Shown: positions 13,317-26,123, counted from the first letter of the stretch. The stretch is DNA of 60,000 bases from Bolinopsis microptera (GCF_026151205.1 NC_087076.1:3869902-3929901); one strand, 5' to 3'. Translations and numbers: made by a program. The notes: generated from the letters alone by a model not told the origin.

Positions 13317-13931
13317 GTTTTATTCTCTTGCAACACTACTGCACAACAAAAACTGCGCCTGTCCACCAGCAACAGCGCAGTCATAGGTGTGCAGCCAAAG
13401 CTAGGCCACACACCCATGGCCGCGCCGGTTAAACAACTCTATATTCAATCGTTATATTAGGAAATTTTAGTTAATTCTTTGATCACTCTTCAGTGCCGGT
13501 GGGCAGGCGCCCCGCATAGTTGGCTTTCCAAATTTACAGTCTCAAGAAAGCCGAAACGGTAATCGAGTCCCGGAGCAGAACACACATTTAAAAATTGAAA
13601 AATTAAAATAAAAATAAAAAATTAGAAATTAAAAATTAAAAATTACATGACTACGAGAGTCCAGACAGGCGACAACCACACAAACCGGACGAAGAGAGGA
13701 CCCACTGCTGAATTAGACATATAATGAATTGTTGAAAACATAATGATTCCTACACTAATATGATCTTGAGGCATGCCCTGCATGTACTGTGCGAGTACAT
13801 TGTAAATAATATCTGATAAGATGGGCCAAAAACAGCGCGCAAAATGCGCGGCGTGACCGCCGAAATTTTATACTTTAGACATTAACATTTCAATCGGCTT
13901 TAGCGCTCAGCATATCTTCATTGAGTAGACA

Positions 13932-14594
13932 TTAGAATTTCAGTTCGTTGGAATCGAAGTTCAGTTCACACCAATCTATTTCGTCGTACCTGGACTGCAT
14001 GCCGAGTAACTCCTTTTTTATTGTGGATTTTACAAGGTTCGTTGATGTAGAGAAGTTGATATTGCTAGCAGTGTTTCTACAATCGTTCCACATTTTTGTC
14101 GATTGATATATGAAGGAGGTGGATGGGGTTGGAGTGATGAATCGATCAGCACGTCTTGATGATCTGTGAAATAGATTTAGGAGTGGGACTGGGGATTCTA
14201 ATTTATTGATTTTGAACATTTCCAATAAACATGTGTGTTTGAACAAACTGTGTATGGTTAGTAAACCATTTTTCTTAAATAGCGGTTTTGTGTGCTGTTT
14301 TTCATAGAAGTCGCTTCCTAATTTTTGCTTGTCTTTACTTTGTGTTCTAGCACAAGTTCTAAACTTTTCTAAGTACGCCTCTCGGTTACCAAATAGTATT
14401 CTAACACATTTCTTCTGAGTGATAAATATTGGTTCAAGCCTGTTGTTACTAAGGCCACCCCATACTGATATCCCAAATCACAAGTGTGATTCAAATAGTG
14501 TGTAGTACAGTTCTTTGTAGAGTTTTTCTGGAATAATGTGCCGTATTCTACAAATTTTCCCACTTTCACATTTCAGCTTTGTGTTGAGCGACCG
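13932..14594 (-). pseudogene. LINE A ORF2 C-terminal region
   Basis: After the 742-bp insertion the frame resumes as RSLNTKLKCESGK, matching RALNSKLRCEIGR at 23798. It continues through ISVWGG, ITQKKCVRILFGN and FRTCARTQ to FIYQSTKMWNDC and the natural end ELKF. One in-frame TGA lies just before FGISVWGG (about 14475). The domain is the conserved C-terminal region found downstream of RT in CR1/jockey LINEs; its function is not known to me. Confidence 0.88.
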
Positions 14595-15336
14595 TAAAGT
14601 AGTGGATGACCTTGCTGTACGGCAAGTTAAACAAGGATCTGAAACTACTAGGTTCCGTACAGACTCAACTCTGCACCCGTGTCAATATGTTCATTATATG
14701 CAAGCCTCTTGATTTATAATCACCGAGTCTAGTAATTGTTTAAGAGAGTTCTCTGGCAGTTACGAAACTCGAGAGACTGTGGGATACTGAAGGGAAAGGA
14801 AGCAGTTCTAACGAGCTCTTCTCAAACACAAGGATATATCTTGTGAACTCGGCTAGTATATATGAAACATTTGTCATGGAGTTGTAGAGGGAGTTATGTG
14901 CCTCGCCGGGCTAAAGTAGTGGATGACCTTGCTGTACGGCAAGTTAAACAAGGATCTGAAACTACTAGGTTCCGTACAGACTCAACTCTGCACCCGTGTC
15001 AATATGTTCATTATATGCAAGCCTCTTGATTTATAATCACCGAGTCTAGTAATTGTTTAAGAGAGTTCTCTGGCAGTTACGAAACTCGAGAGACTGTGGG
15101 ATACTGAAGGGAAAGGAAGCAGTTCTAACGAGCTCTTCTCAAACACAAGGATATATCTTGTGAACTCGGCTAGTATATATGAAACATTTGTCATGGAGTT
15201 GTAGAGGGAGTTATGTGCCTCGCCGGGCTAAAGTAGTGGATGACCTTGCTGTACGGCAAGTTAAACAAGGATCTGAAACTACTAGGTTCCGTACCCGTGT
15301 CAATATGTTCATTATATGCAAGCCTCTTGATTTATA
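14595..15336. mobile_element. Multimeric 317-bp repeat inserted in LINE A
   Basis: Units start at 14595, 14912 and 15229 with TAAAGTAGTGGATGACCTTG; the first two are full 317-bp copies that look identical. The third stops after about 108 bp and lacks about 16 bp between CCGTAC and CCGTG. The insertion interrupts the RT ORF exactly between DAHI and RSLN, and the junctions allow a TA (or TAT) duplication. The structure is A-B-A-B-A', where A is about 123 bp and B about 194 bp. No protein is encoded. It could be a TRIM-like or circular-RNA-derived element, or a tandem array grown in place. Confidence 0.85.
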
Positions 15337-16805
15337 TGAGCATCCCATTTAAGCTGATCATCAATAATAACACCAAGAAACTTCACCTTTTTGACTTGCT
15401 TTATTACTACATTGTTTAGAGTAAGTACGTGTTCTTCTTCATTATGTTCCACCTTGCTTTTTCTATTCGTTGGTTTAAAGTGAATGTAACAGCATTTCTT
15501 AATGTTAATATGCAGGAGATTACATTTCATATACAGTTGTACCAGTTTGAGAATTTGGTTTGCTCGTTCATATAACTTTATCTTACATTCATCCGCGACA
15601 AATATATTTGTATCGTCAGCAAATAGAATGAACTTGCCTAGTTCAGTTGCCCTATATAGGTCGTTGATATAAATAATAAATAGTAACGGACCAAGACAAG
15701 ATCCCTGGGGTACTCCAAAGAGAACTGGAAGCTTGTCAGACTCTTCTCCTAGGACCGAGACGTATTGATATCTATTAGAGAGATAACTAGCAATGAGTTT
15801 GTTGGCATTGCCTCGAATTCCGTAATTATCTAGCTTACTCAGTAATTTGTCAGCTGAGATGGTATCGAATGCTTTGCTTAGATCAATGAATATTCCGAGC
15901 ACGTGCTGCTTTTTATTAAGGCATGATTCTATATAATTCACTGAGAAATTCAGGGCATGACTTGTAGAGTGATTTGTACGGAATCCATACTGATTTTCAT
16001 AGATCATATTTTGTGACTGGAAAAAGCTGTATAGCCTACTATATATAATTTTCTCGAATAACTTACCAAATACGGCTAAGGTAGAGACTGGTCTATAGTT
16101 TTCAAGTAATTCTTCATTTTCTTTCTTGTATATGGGACTGATCCTGCCAATCTTTAAATCGTCCGGGAATATTCCCTCCTTCAAACATTCATTGTATAGT
16201 ACAGATAATAGGGGGGCGATAATTCTGGATGACGCTTTTACAACATGTATTGGGATATCAGACGATTTGCCATTTTTCAATTCTGATATTATTTTACATA
16301 CTTCATCGATTGTACAATCATGCATGTAAATACTGGTCGTGTTGGATTTTGGTAGGTAGTCATAGATACTGGGGATGCCATTAATTACTAGTTCGCCGAT
16401 TTCATTGTATGCCTCGTTAAGATTAGAAGCTAGGGAGACAAAGTACTTATTAAACTCATTAGCTATTACCCTACGATTAGTAATTTTTTCATTATTGATA
16501 GTAAATAGAGGTTTGGTTTGTCGTTTTCGTTTACCCCGTATTTGGTTAATTAATTCCCACGTCTTTTTACTGTTTCCGTGCAACTCTGCAAATTTTCCAT
16601 CATAGAACTTAGATTGAGCATTGCGGCGATCTTTTTTGACCTTCCGCCTGCAGTCACTGTATTTTTTATACTTGTCACGTTTTGAGCAACATATTGGGCA
16701 TTGGCATGTCCCCCCTTTATTTTCAATTTCCCCAAATTTACATTTAACTTTTCTGACCTTTACCCATTTATCGTAAAGTTCGTGCTGATATGAAATTTTG
16801 CCCAC
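15337..16805 (-). pseudogene. LINE A reverse transcriptase
   Basis: The open frame of about 490 codons is a non-LTR reverse transcriptase that copies LINE RNA at the target. Visible motifs are ENYRPVSTLAVFGKLFEKII, NQYGFRTNHSTSHAL, FIDLSKAFDTI, GVPQGSCLGPLLFIIYINDL and the catalytic LFADDTNIFV. LGVIIDDQLKWDAHI closes the thumb region. At DAHI the frame runs into a foreign insertion (14595-15336). The RT itself has no stop, so the copy was probably young when interrupted. Confidence 0.92.
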
Positions 16806-16968
16806 AAGGTCTGGTGTAATCCATGGGTTGTTCAGTGCTGTTGACTACATTACACTGTTACTGGGGAAGTTGTACTACTTACGGCCACAAAAAGAGTTTC
16901 TAAATGTTCAGTGATATGGGATACATTGCCGTTTACTCTGGCACTAAGAGTGTCACAAACATAGAGAG

Positions 16969-17514
16969 CTACTCCAGTGCCCTTTTTTTATCTGGTATTG
17001 TGTTTTGGTAGAAACTGTTGTATCCAGTTAATTGATACAAACTGCTGGATTCAGGACCTTCATTTGTTTCCGCTAAGGCTATGATCGAGAATTTCTTGGT
17101 GAGCCTATGGGATTCAATAGCGAAAGTGTCGAAATTTGACTTATTGCCGTCGATGTTTTGGAAGAGAAGCGATGAAAATTCATTCATTTGATTATCTAGT
17201 GCTTTGTTGAATTCCTTGACATTGTACGATACGCAGTTATTTAGTATTTGATCTACTTTTATGATAGTGTCATCCACTTCACTACTTTCAATATCACTTA
17301 AATTAGTGCATGCAGGTCGAAATGGATTGTAACGAATAACTGCTAAATGTACGCACTTGGGACAGTAAAAATCGTCAGATAATGTGTCATTGTTAATGGA
17401 TTTGGTATAGCACTTATGGTGCATTGGGCAGTCGCATTCACAGCATTCAACAATGAATTGTCCTTTATATTTGATATTGCGATATTTCCGAATACTATTT
17501 CTTTTTTCAAGCAC
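16969..17514 (-). pseudogene. LINE A ORF2 N-terminus: PHD-like finger and start of endonuclease
   Basis: The 181-codon reading frame has a PHD-like pattern near residues 24-55 (CCECDCPMHHKCYTK...FYCPKCV) and then the CR1-type linker LLFQNIDGNKSNFD. The endonuclease opens with IIALAETNEG, whose Glu is the first catalytic residue. After the frame ends, the next frame continues GTGVALYVCDT...SSTTSPVTV (about 16850-16980) and stops. The rest of the endonuclease, including the GDFN and SDH motifs, is gone; sequence resumes at NNPWITPDL before the RT. The same domain order is seen in family B at 55832. ATG use is uncertain because the copy is dead. Confidence 0.85.
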
Positions 17515-17739
17515 CAGATAATAATTTTAGGGCATCCACGGGCCTGTTATAATTTATTCCGGTTTCTGTATAAAATAATGTGTAATGTGATATAATGGGA
17601 TCATCGGTGAATAAAATATGAAATAGTAACAAATGATTTTCTACATCATACATACAGCAATGTGCTGTCCATAAATCCAGGAATCACTCTACACTCGACT
17701 GTCACGTGATTTTTAAACACGTTTTCTAGCTGGTCCACA

Positions 17740-17751
17740 GGGGGGGGGGGG
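17740..17751. repeat. Poly(G) tract
   Basis: A 12-G run is followed by CGGGG. From 17591 to 19005 I find no supported gene. The interval holds this tract, a GC-rich hairpin at 18218-18238 (stem GCCGCGCAC, loop TTC) and the 7-bp palindrome GTCATAC-AAC-GTATGAC at 18246-18262. An unrecognised 64-codon minus-strand frame at 18686-18880 has no other support. Confidence 0.8.
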
Positions 17752-19005
17752 CGGGGCTGAAACCAGGTTTTCCATCAAAAGCTGCCATTTGTAGCGTGTA
17801 TAGTCTCCAAATCTTCTTTCTCCTCTCGGACTTTGTTCTTTTGAATAAAACTGTTTGTATACTTTAACAAATAGTGATTTAACTTAGAGATAAACTGCAA
17901 TATAATTATATTTTGTGCCAATATTCACCTAACTTAACGTTTCTCACTGACACCATCGCCCGGCAATCAATTTTAAATTGAAATTTATTAACGATCTGAC
18001 TACAGACTGGCGATCAATAAAAGTTCCCCGTAGCTCAACGGAGGGGGTAATCAGGGCACGTGTTAATGAAAAATGTACGTGTCCTTCCACAATCCCTTCT
18101 GATGGGTCACACGTTAATTGGAAACTGAGATCGCTAGCGTGTAACTTGTATCACGTGGTGACCCCCACGGTCGCTTCACTATAGTCACTATAGTCTTGTA
18201 TCGTCTTCGACGATACAGGGGGAGCCGCGCACTTCGTGCGCGGCGGGTCATACAACGTATGACAACGTGTAACTAGAAGCAGTATATGCAAAGTAGCATA
18301 GGTTATAGGTGATAGGCAATATGAAATTACAAATCTTACTTTATCCCATCACCCATGGACTTATCAATTAAGGGCTGGTTATGGTGTCATCGTTTGTCGT
18401 ACTCGAAACGTTTCGCGGAATTGCGAATGCACAGTGGCTGCGCCGCAACTAGCACACAAATTTGGCGCCCCACCGTCAGTCGAACTAAGTAGACCTTATA
18501 CGTCGATTTATCATTGACAACGTATGATCAATGATTTTGCCATATTTGCACAAATATTTTGTAAATGCGCAGTAACGCCGCGCACAGTCGCAACACAATT
18601 TTTGATAAAACAGCTAGGACCAATGCATAAAAAAGCTTCCGCATTGCTTTAAATTGTTACAGTACGTTTTCCGAATTTATAAATGCTACATCATACTTGA
18701 TACTAGTACTACTTTCTTCTTTGTTCTGTAGGGCCACATACTTATGCCGTCAGCAGTCAGCATAATTTTCGTTTTGTAGACCATCCGCTTAAACTTGTCC
18801 ATAGTATAGTTCAGATTCGTCCGAAGTTTTAAAACACCCATTCCTGTATTTCCGAACTTATGAGTCACGTATTTTAACAATTGACCACAGGTTTCTATTA
18901 TTCCCTGTTAACACCATTACTTTATCAACCACAAATATTCCGCTTTCGACTGTTGATTTATGTGGTTACTGGCTTTACTTGTAAAGTTGTACTTTTTAGT
19001 TAAAG

Positions 19006-21135
19006 ATGGAGTCTGCGAGTATGAATTCTACCAAAGAAACTTCTACTTCTAATTCTCACAAGGAGATCAGGAAATACTCCTTACGAATACGAGTGAGTAA
19101 AAATGTTGAAGTTTAAATAAAACACGCTTTATATAGTTTATTTTTAATATCAAATATATTTATATGTTTTTGCACAAATAATAATAATTCATAGGTCGGT
19201 CGTGAATTGCAGCTACAATTACACTGGAAATACTTTCCAGCGTGCGGTACTTTAGATTAAAAAACCGTTAAATTTTCTTTACCCGTTTTACTTTTATGCC
19301 ATCTGCATTAATTACAATGTTACAGTACTAATTAACATTTCGATCGAATTTGATGAATAAAGCTCGATCTTTAGTTATGGATTTTTTAAACATCTGAAAC
19401 TACTTTTATTTAGCGAATCAAGAGATACAAGAAATAATGGATACCGAAAGAGAGTCGAGTGAGTCCGAATCTGATTCAGAGTTCGATCGAATCGAAACTA
19501 ACGTGGACGATATAGCTGGATATAGAGATATAATAATACTTCAGTCTATCTCAAAAGGTATGATTATTATAATATTAATAGAGTTATTTGTAATGGACCC
19601 GACAAGTTAAAACATTACGGAATACTGGCAATAGGCATAAGAGTTTCGATCAGACTGCGATAACTCAATCCGAGAAATCTCTCACAAACAAAGTCTCGTA
19701 GTGTGTCCACTTTCATCGGACGTGATATGAGAGATGTCCCACAGTCCCACACACGAAACGAAAATACAATGAATTGCCCGTGTTCAATGATCAAAATAAT
19801 GTTCCGTTTGTACTAATTCTTGCTACCTATCTATCTAGTCCTTAGGTTTGCAGCTTACTCTGAATGAGTGTTGCCGACTGCCAAGGTTTAATAATGGCTT
19901 TGTGGTCGAGGTCCCTCTAGTAGAAAGTATTTAATAATTTTCAATAATATGTAATAATATAATTATGACCTGATTTTATCAGGTCAGTCAATGAATTCTG
20001 AGAAGAGTACTACGCCAGAACCATTATTTCGGAAGAATCTAGGTCAGAATGGATATCGAGAGGAAAGTTCATCTGATTCTGATAAGGGGACGATATCAGG
20101 TAAGGGCAATTTGGTAATCTATCGATGGTCACTTAATTAAAGGCACGGTTACCGTTAAGTGTCCGTTCCTTAAGTAACCATATTAGGCGTTAAACGTGTC
20201 TTTACTGTGCCTTTATCGTGGATTGAGTGTCCGTTATGTGTGCGTTGACCATGCCGTAACACTAACTGTACCTTAAGTGACCTGTTATTGTGCTATCGTA
20301 TATTGACGTGTTACTACGCGTGTAACTAGGCTATTTAACAGCGGAATCACAGGGCTATTATGTGTTTACCTTACTAAATACCTGTCTAGCAATGTTTACT
20401 TGTGACTTGGGAATCTTGCGGTGATTTATTTAGTTTTAGGATTACATTTACCTTACCTGATAATTAGGTTCAGCACCCTTGAGGGGCTTTATTTGGTTTA
20501 CTGTCGTATCACGTGAGCCTATTGGGGGTCATGTGATTCGGTGATTTTTGTGTAGAATGTTCTTCTACGAGACCGAAGATTTTGGATATATCTCCGGTCT
20601 CGTTTCTCTTTGTATTACGTACTACATAGATCAAATATTATTACATAACTGTTAAACAGTATAAATCTATTACAGGAATTCCCGCTCTTGGCTAGGAAAT
20701 TTGATTACGAATTTGGGCCGTGGTACGACTTGTTCCTGAATCACATTGTTGAAGGAATGAGGTAAATCTTTAAAACCAATTTCTTATGGACTGTAGGTCT
20801 GTAGAAGCATTAAAATCGGGCGTTGCTTGCCACAGGCTATCCCGAATTTAGAAGGCTTACTTTGATCTTTAACAGTATCACTGACATTGTCTCTTCCGCG
20901 GTGGTCCCAGACCACTAAACTAATATTGCCTGGGAGTTTCATGAAATGAAGTATTAGAGACGATCAAATTTTGCGTTTGTAAATAGACATTTAGTTGTCG
21001 GCTATATCGAAAGGGCAAATTAACCCTGGAAATAAAGTTCAGATTATAATTTTATTCTTTTATAGGTACGTAACAGCAAAGCAAAAAAGATCAAGTCATT
21101 ATACTCAGACGATTTCATTAGTTCATCGGAGCTAG
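19006..21135 (+). CDS. Possible multi-exon gene, unrecognised (tentative)
   Basis: Several exon-like blocks have good splice sites. ATG at 19006 opens 29 codons (MESASMNSTKETSTSNSHKE...) to a GTGAGT donor at 19093. An acidic Ser/Glu block (ESSESESDSEFDRIETN) follows at about 19425-19557, ending at GTATG. The block 19983-20099 has matching phase 1 on both sides (GQSMNSEKSTTPEP...) and a GTAAGG donor. A fourth block, 20676-20761 (LLARKFDYEFGPWYDLFLNH), joins in phase 2 to 21066-21135 (YVTAKQKRSSHYTQ...stop). The link between blocks three and four does not keep frame, so an exon is missing or this is a decayed gene. No domain is recognised; the first three blocks look disordered. Confidence 0.35.
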
Positions 21136-21390
21136 GCGGGATAAATTTCTTGAAAAAAGTTATCAGAGGGTATACAGAAATCAGCAATGTAGAGAACTGA
21201 AAGTGAAGATGTCCTCTTTCAAGATTTTTAAAACTGTCTCGACCATTTGATATGATATTGTAAGAAAGTTGGTATAATTTATCGTTAGGGTTAATAAGAT
21301 TTTACCGTTAATAAGATTTCAACGGGTTAATAGGATTTCACCGTATGCTTTAGTTAGGAATTGGGTTAGGGTTGAAGTCTTCTTTCTTGG

Positions 21391-21434
21391 AGTCTGTAGT
21401 CGATATCTTCAAACATAGATATCGACTACAGACT
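21391..21434. other. Perfect 17-bp stem hairpin
   Basis: AGTCTGTAGTCGATATC (21391-21407) is followed, after a 10-base spacer, by its exact reverse complement (21418-21434). Nearby, 21731-21905 holds two diverged copies of a roughly 107-bp tandem repeat starting at TGGTAGCCTGT. Between 21906 and 23017 I see no gene, only AT-rich sequence and short GC-rich patches (for example 22067-22082 and 22851-22871). Confidence 0.75.
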
Positions 21435-23017
21435 TCGAGAGTCTTGAAGCTCTGTTATCACCACCCCTGGTGCAACCCCGTCGCGTCGGGTTGAAGACGG
21501 GGAGACAGGGACTTCCAGGAGATATCATGGCCTGCTATGTGCAACTCGTAGGAGTGTGCAGTGTTCCTGGTGAGTGTTACTTCTAAATCTGCTTAATGGG
21601 ATCGCCAAACAGTTTATAGACAGTTGCCTAGGTACTGTCATATCTAAGCGGAAACTTGTCTTTGGACATCGCTTATGTGTTTATATCTCGAACTACACAG
21701 TGTCCTGCTCCTGTAACCTGGTCAGTGGTAGCCTGTGAGGGTGTAGACTGCTCCTCTATTGTTTTATGTTTATCTATATCGGTATTTTGATTGTCCGATC
21801 CAAAACTAAATCCTGGGTTCCCACGAGACGTGGTAGCCTGTAAGCGTGTAGACCGCTTTTCTATCTTTGTTTTGAGTGTCCGATCTAAAACCAAAACCTG
21901 GGGTCGGTTACATGAAACATGGGAGCCTGTGAGGGCGTTTATAGTTTCCTGCGAAAGGAGTTATTTGCTCATGCTGGTGCATTGTGGAAAGAGCATGGTT
22001 ATGCTCTAAGGCTAGTACTAGTACTAGTAGAGCTTATTAAACACCTACGCATATATGATATAAGATCGCGCGCGTTCCGCGCATTTTGTTCAATTTAAAG
22101 TCAATCTTTTAAACAAATAAGTATAATTCGTATATCTTTGATTAACGTTTTAGTTATGAATATTTTCCTGCCTATACCTAAAATTTTACTGTATTGTTAT
22201 TTAGAAAATTTCTGATCATTTCGTGTAAATATGCCCATTTAGTTTTACTTATTTCATATGTTATGATCAAAACAAAATGGAGGACTTTTATTTGTTTTAA
22301 AATGCACTTAACTCTATTTACAGTTAAGCTAGAAATTTCAAAATTGCTAGATAATGATATTTAGACCATAAATTGTATGATGTATTAAAAATCATACTAA
22401 AAGGATTGTTCTGGAATTTATGGACAGCATTTAAAGAGTGCTTATAATATATATCTTGTCAAAACGCGAGAAAACGCGCAAAATACTTAGTTTGCAATTT
22501 GCGCTTTTGCAGCCACTGTGGAATGCTGGCGCGGCCCATCGAGGAAAATCTTTTTACTTTGTCATTTGTTTTTTAACCATTATAAAATATGATTAGTTGG
22601 ATATTTAATTATATTGAGTCCAAACAGTTCCCGAAACGAAAAAGCAAACATTTGATTTTTGTTTCGGCGACTGAATCTTCGATGGGCCGGCAAATATTTG
22701 TTTATTGATAACATGATTATTGATTTAATTTAGGAATTGTATATAAATACCTTTGACCAAGTTAATTTGTCAATGAGAATGCACCCCACTACTTGGCGCT
22801 CGCGGCGGCTATGATGTTAGCGGCTACAAGTTAGGCAGCTGCAAAAAGATGCCGCGCGCGTTCAGCGTACGGCGTTTCGTTTTTGATTTTACAAATGACA
22901 AAGCAATTTTTAATGATTATTAATGGAATTATCGGATATTTATAATTCAATATGTATTGATTCTTCTGTGGATAATAAAAATTGTATTTTACTTAAAAAT
23001 TGTATTTTACTTGTAGT

Positions 23018-24460
23018 CAAAACTATAGGCCAGTATCAACTTTAGCTGTTTTTGGTAAGATATTTGAAAAAATTATTTACAACAGACTGTATAGCTTCTT
23101 TCAGTCCCAGAAAATGATTTACGAGAACCAGTACGGATTTAGAAAAAATCACTCCACAAGCCATGCCCTCAACTCCTCAGTGAATTACATAGAATCCTGT
23201 CTTAGCAAAAAACTGCATGTACTTGGAATATTTATTGATCTATCTAAAGCGTTTGACACGATCTCACATGAAAAACTACTTAATAAACTAGACAACTATG
23301 GAATACGTGGAAACGCCAATAGACTCATCGCTAGTTATTTCTCTTATAGATATCAATATGTCTCTGTACTGGGCGAAGAGTCTGACAAGCTGCCTGTTCT
23401 CTTTGGAGTTCCCCAAGGCTCTTGTCTCGGACCCTTGCTATTTATAATATATGTTAACGACTTATTTAGAACAACTGATCTGGGCAAGTTCATACTATTT
23501 GCAGATGACACAAACATATTCGTAGTAGATGAATGTAGAAAAAAACTGTATGCAAGAGCAAACGAAATTCTCCGTTTGTTACACCAGTACATGAAATGCA
23601 ATCTATTACATATAAATATAAAGAAATGCTGCTACATTCACTTCAATCCGTCACGTACAGCTACTGATAATGAGGCAGATAACGAATCAGAATATATACT
23701 AACTCTAAATAATACGGTAATAAAGCAAGTTAAAGAGACCAAGTTTTTAGGTGTTATTATTGACGAAAAGCTAAAATGGGATGTTCAAATAAGAGCCCTC
23801 AACTCGAAACTTAGGTGTGAGATCGGAAGACTCAGTAGAATACGACACGTTATCCCGAAAAAACACCATAAAGAATTGTACCACACGTTATTTGAGTCAC
23901 ACCTAAGATTTGGAATATCGGTATGGGGTGGGTCGAGTAATAATATGCTTCAACCTATCTTCATCACTCAGAAAAAATGTATCAGAATACTATTTGGTGA
24001 CCTTGAAGCATATCTAGATAAATTTAGAACATGTGCCAGAACACGTTGTATAGATGAACAAATCCTAGGAATAGAATTCTTTGAAAAAGAGCATACAAAG
24101 CCGTTGTTTAACAAGAACGGCCTTCTTACCGTCCACAACCTGTACAAATACACATGTCTATTAGAACTGTTCAAAATTGTCAGATTAGAATCTCCAATCT
24201 CACTCCTATCTTTCCTCCACAGATCACCATCACAAAGACGTTCAGACCAGTTCATCACCCCGAACCCATCCTCCTCTTTCATTTATCAATCAACAAAAAT
24301 GTGGAACGACTGTCGAAAAATTGACAGTTTGATAAGCTTTACTAAGTCAACGAACTTAGTTAAAGTAACACTGAAAAGTGAGCTACTCAAGATACAGTCC
24401 AGGTACGAAGAATTAGAATGGACAGAATTAAACTTTGATAAGAATGAGCTTGTATTTTAA
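23018..24460 (+). pseudogene. 5'-truncated LINE family A copy: RT and C-terminal domain
   Basis: The frame is open from NYRPVSTLAVFGK at about 23025 to the natural stop after ELVF, about 478 codons. RT motifs are all present: NQYGFRKNHSTSHAL, FIDLSKAFDTI, GVPQGSCLGPLLF and the catalytic LFADDTNIFV. The C-terminal region with ISVWGG, CIRILFGD and STKMWNDC is uninterrupted. Sequence upstream is unrelated to LINE, so the copy is 5'-truncated at about 23018, typical of incomplete target-primed reverse transcription. It could not move alone because it lacks ORF1 and endonuclease. Similarity to 13932-16805 is high throughout. Confidence 0.92.
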
Positions 24461-24787
24461 AACAGAGTCCTTTGACTTTATTATTTTGAAATTGAAGAAT
24501 CGTCTGGCCATAACTCATTTCGTTCGCATTACAGATTCACATTCACTTTCATTTTCACTACCACGCACAGTACAGGGTCATACCTCAATACCAAATTATT
24601 ATAGGGCACAAGAACAAATTTGTTTACAATTATCAAAATTTGTTGAGCCCAGCAGCTTACTTCCTATCCTCTCTTCCCCCGTCGTCTGGAGCGTGTGATT
24701 TTTGTTGATATCCGAGCTCTTGTTTTTATCTTTTGGTTAACTTTCTGTGATTGGACTCGGTATTTTCGTCCCCGCCGAGTGGGACGA

Positions 24788-24977
24788 TGCTTGCTCGCCA
24801 GTTAAGCTATACTTTAGATGACACTAATTTCTACAAACCACAAAATATTAAATATAAAATGTGTCCAGTATGGCGCAAATGCATAATTTGATAATTTCTC
24901 GACGCTGTCGTCGGGGTGAGAGTTATCTGAACCAACTGCATGCCCCTACGATTGCGTCACCACTGGTGAGCAAGCAT
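24788..24977. repeat. Inverted-repeat block, possible MITE
   Basis: TGCTTGCTCGCCAGT (24788-24802) and ACTGGTGAGCAAGCA (24963-24977) are reverse complements with one mismatch, 160 bp apart. No clear target duplication is seen. The rest of 24461-26096 shows no supported gene. Confidence 0.5.
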
Positions 24978-26123
24978 TTGTTTGTTGTTTAGTTGTGTTG
25001 GAAGGGAACATTACTTGATTAATTCATCCATTAGGATTTTAATAACGATGAGCTAAGATATACCGTTCATCTTAGACTATTGGATCAATCTTATTATATG
25101 ATTAGATTTTATAAACGAACCTGGCATACAAAAGATTGTAATGCGGAGGTTGGCTGGCTCTTCTATAATAAATACGACACTCCAACTTACAGAATGCTTG
25201 CTACAGATAAAACAAAATATTATCAGACTATACATGCAGCATGAGTAACTGGTGGATAAGCCTTCGGTAAAAACGGATCCGGAAAAGTCAATGCGGCACT
25301 CGGGTCCTTGGTATTGTTGTCGGTATTATATTGTCCATTATTTACGTTCTGCTTTCATAGTTCAAACAATAGTGAGCTCTAAATATACAGCTTTAAACCG
25401 ATTAAGTATGAATGAATGAAATACCTGACAATCCGCACTCCTATAATTCAAAAGCATGAGTAACTCGTAGTGATGTACGATTTCTAGAAAGTTTAAATTA
25501 AATTTGGCGCTCACAGGTCCTCGTGATCATGTGATCGCCGCATAATGTTCTGTAAATGGGCACCTTCAAGCTTAAATTATTCACCATACTGAGGCAGTCA
25601 ACCAACGCGCGGCTTTATTTTTATGATATGATATGTTTTGATTGTTATTAATAAATACCAAAATTTAAATTTGTTTGACCAAAATTTGTTTTACTAAACG
25701 TCGCCAACAGTTGCTCTCGTCCAAAGAAATCGCTGCATTTATGCATAATTGAATTACATGTATTCTTACCTGGGGACCACGTCACAGGCTATTATGTTCA
25801 TAAACATAGCCTGTCGTTATTGAACCCTCTAAAACGCGCAATAGTATAAAGCGCGTTTATGCGATTTTACTGTCAAATGATTAGATTTTACCATCTAACT
25901 CAGTGCGCAGCTCCTGTAGCGTATACGTCAGCAGCGTCACTTCTTTTCAATGAAACAATAAGTTTTCAATGAAACGAATTTTAGCTCACTCCACACTATG
26001 CTTTATCAAATGTTGCTTATATACCAAGGATCTACAGGAAATATTTCCTTGTAAGTTTAGGGGGCGATCTGTGAACAGACAACTACCTCATTCCCAACTA
26101 TAGGAACTAGAATTCCTATACAA

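Larger units (their letters stand above)
13932..17590 (-). mobile_element. LINE family A (CR1/jockey-type), defective, minus strand
   Basis: Reading leftwards, the element carries a PHD-like Cys/His cluster, the start of an AP endonuclease, a large internal deletion, a nearly complete reverse transcriptase and the ORF2 C-terminus. The ORF2 C-terminus is displaced by a 742-bp insertion. The C-terminal end (stop at about 13932) and RT sequence are closely similar to the fragment at 23018-24460, so both belong to one family. The 5' part (about 17480-17590) is also found at 54897-55010. Confidence 0.9.

Noticed and set aside
14595-15336. Hammerhead ribozyme in the 317-bp unit
   Set aside because: TGGATGA and a following CTTGC/GCAAG stem look suggestive, but the CUGANGA and GAAA core bases are not both present on either strand.
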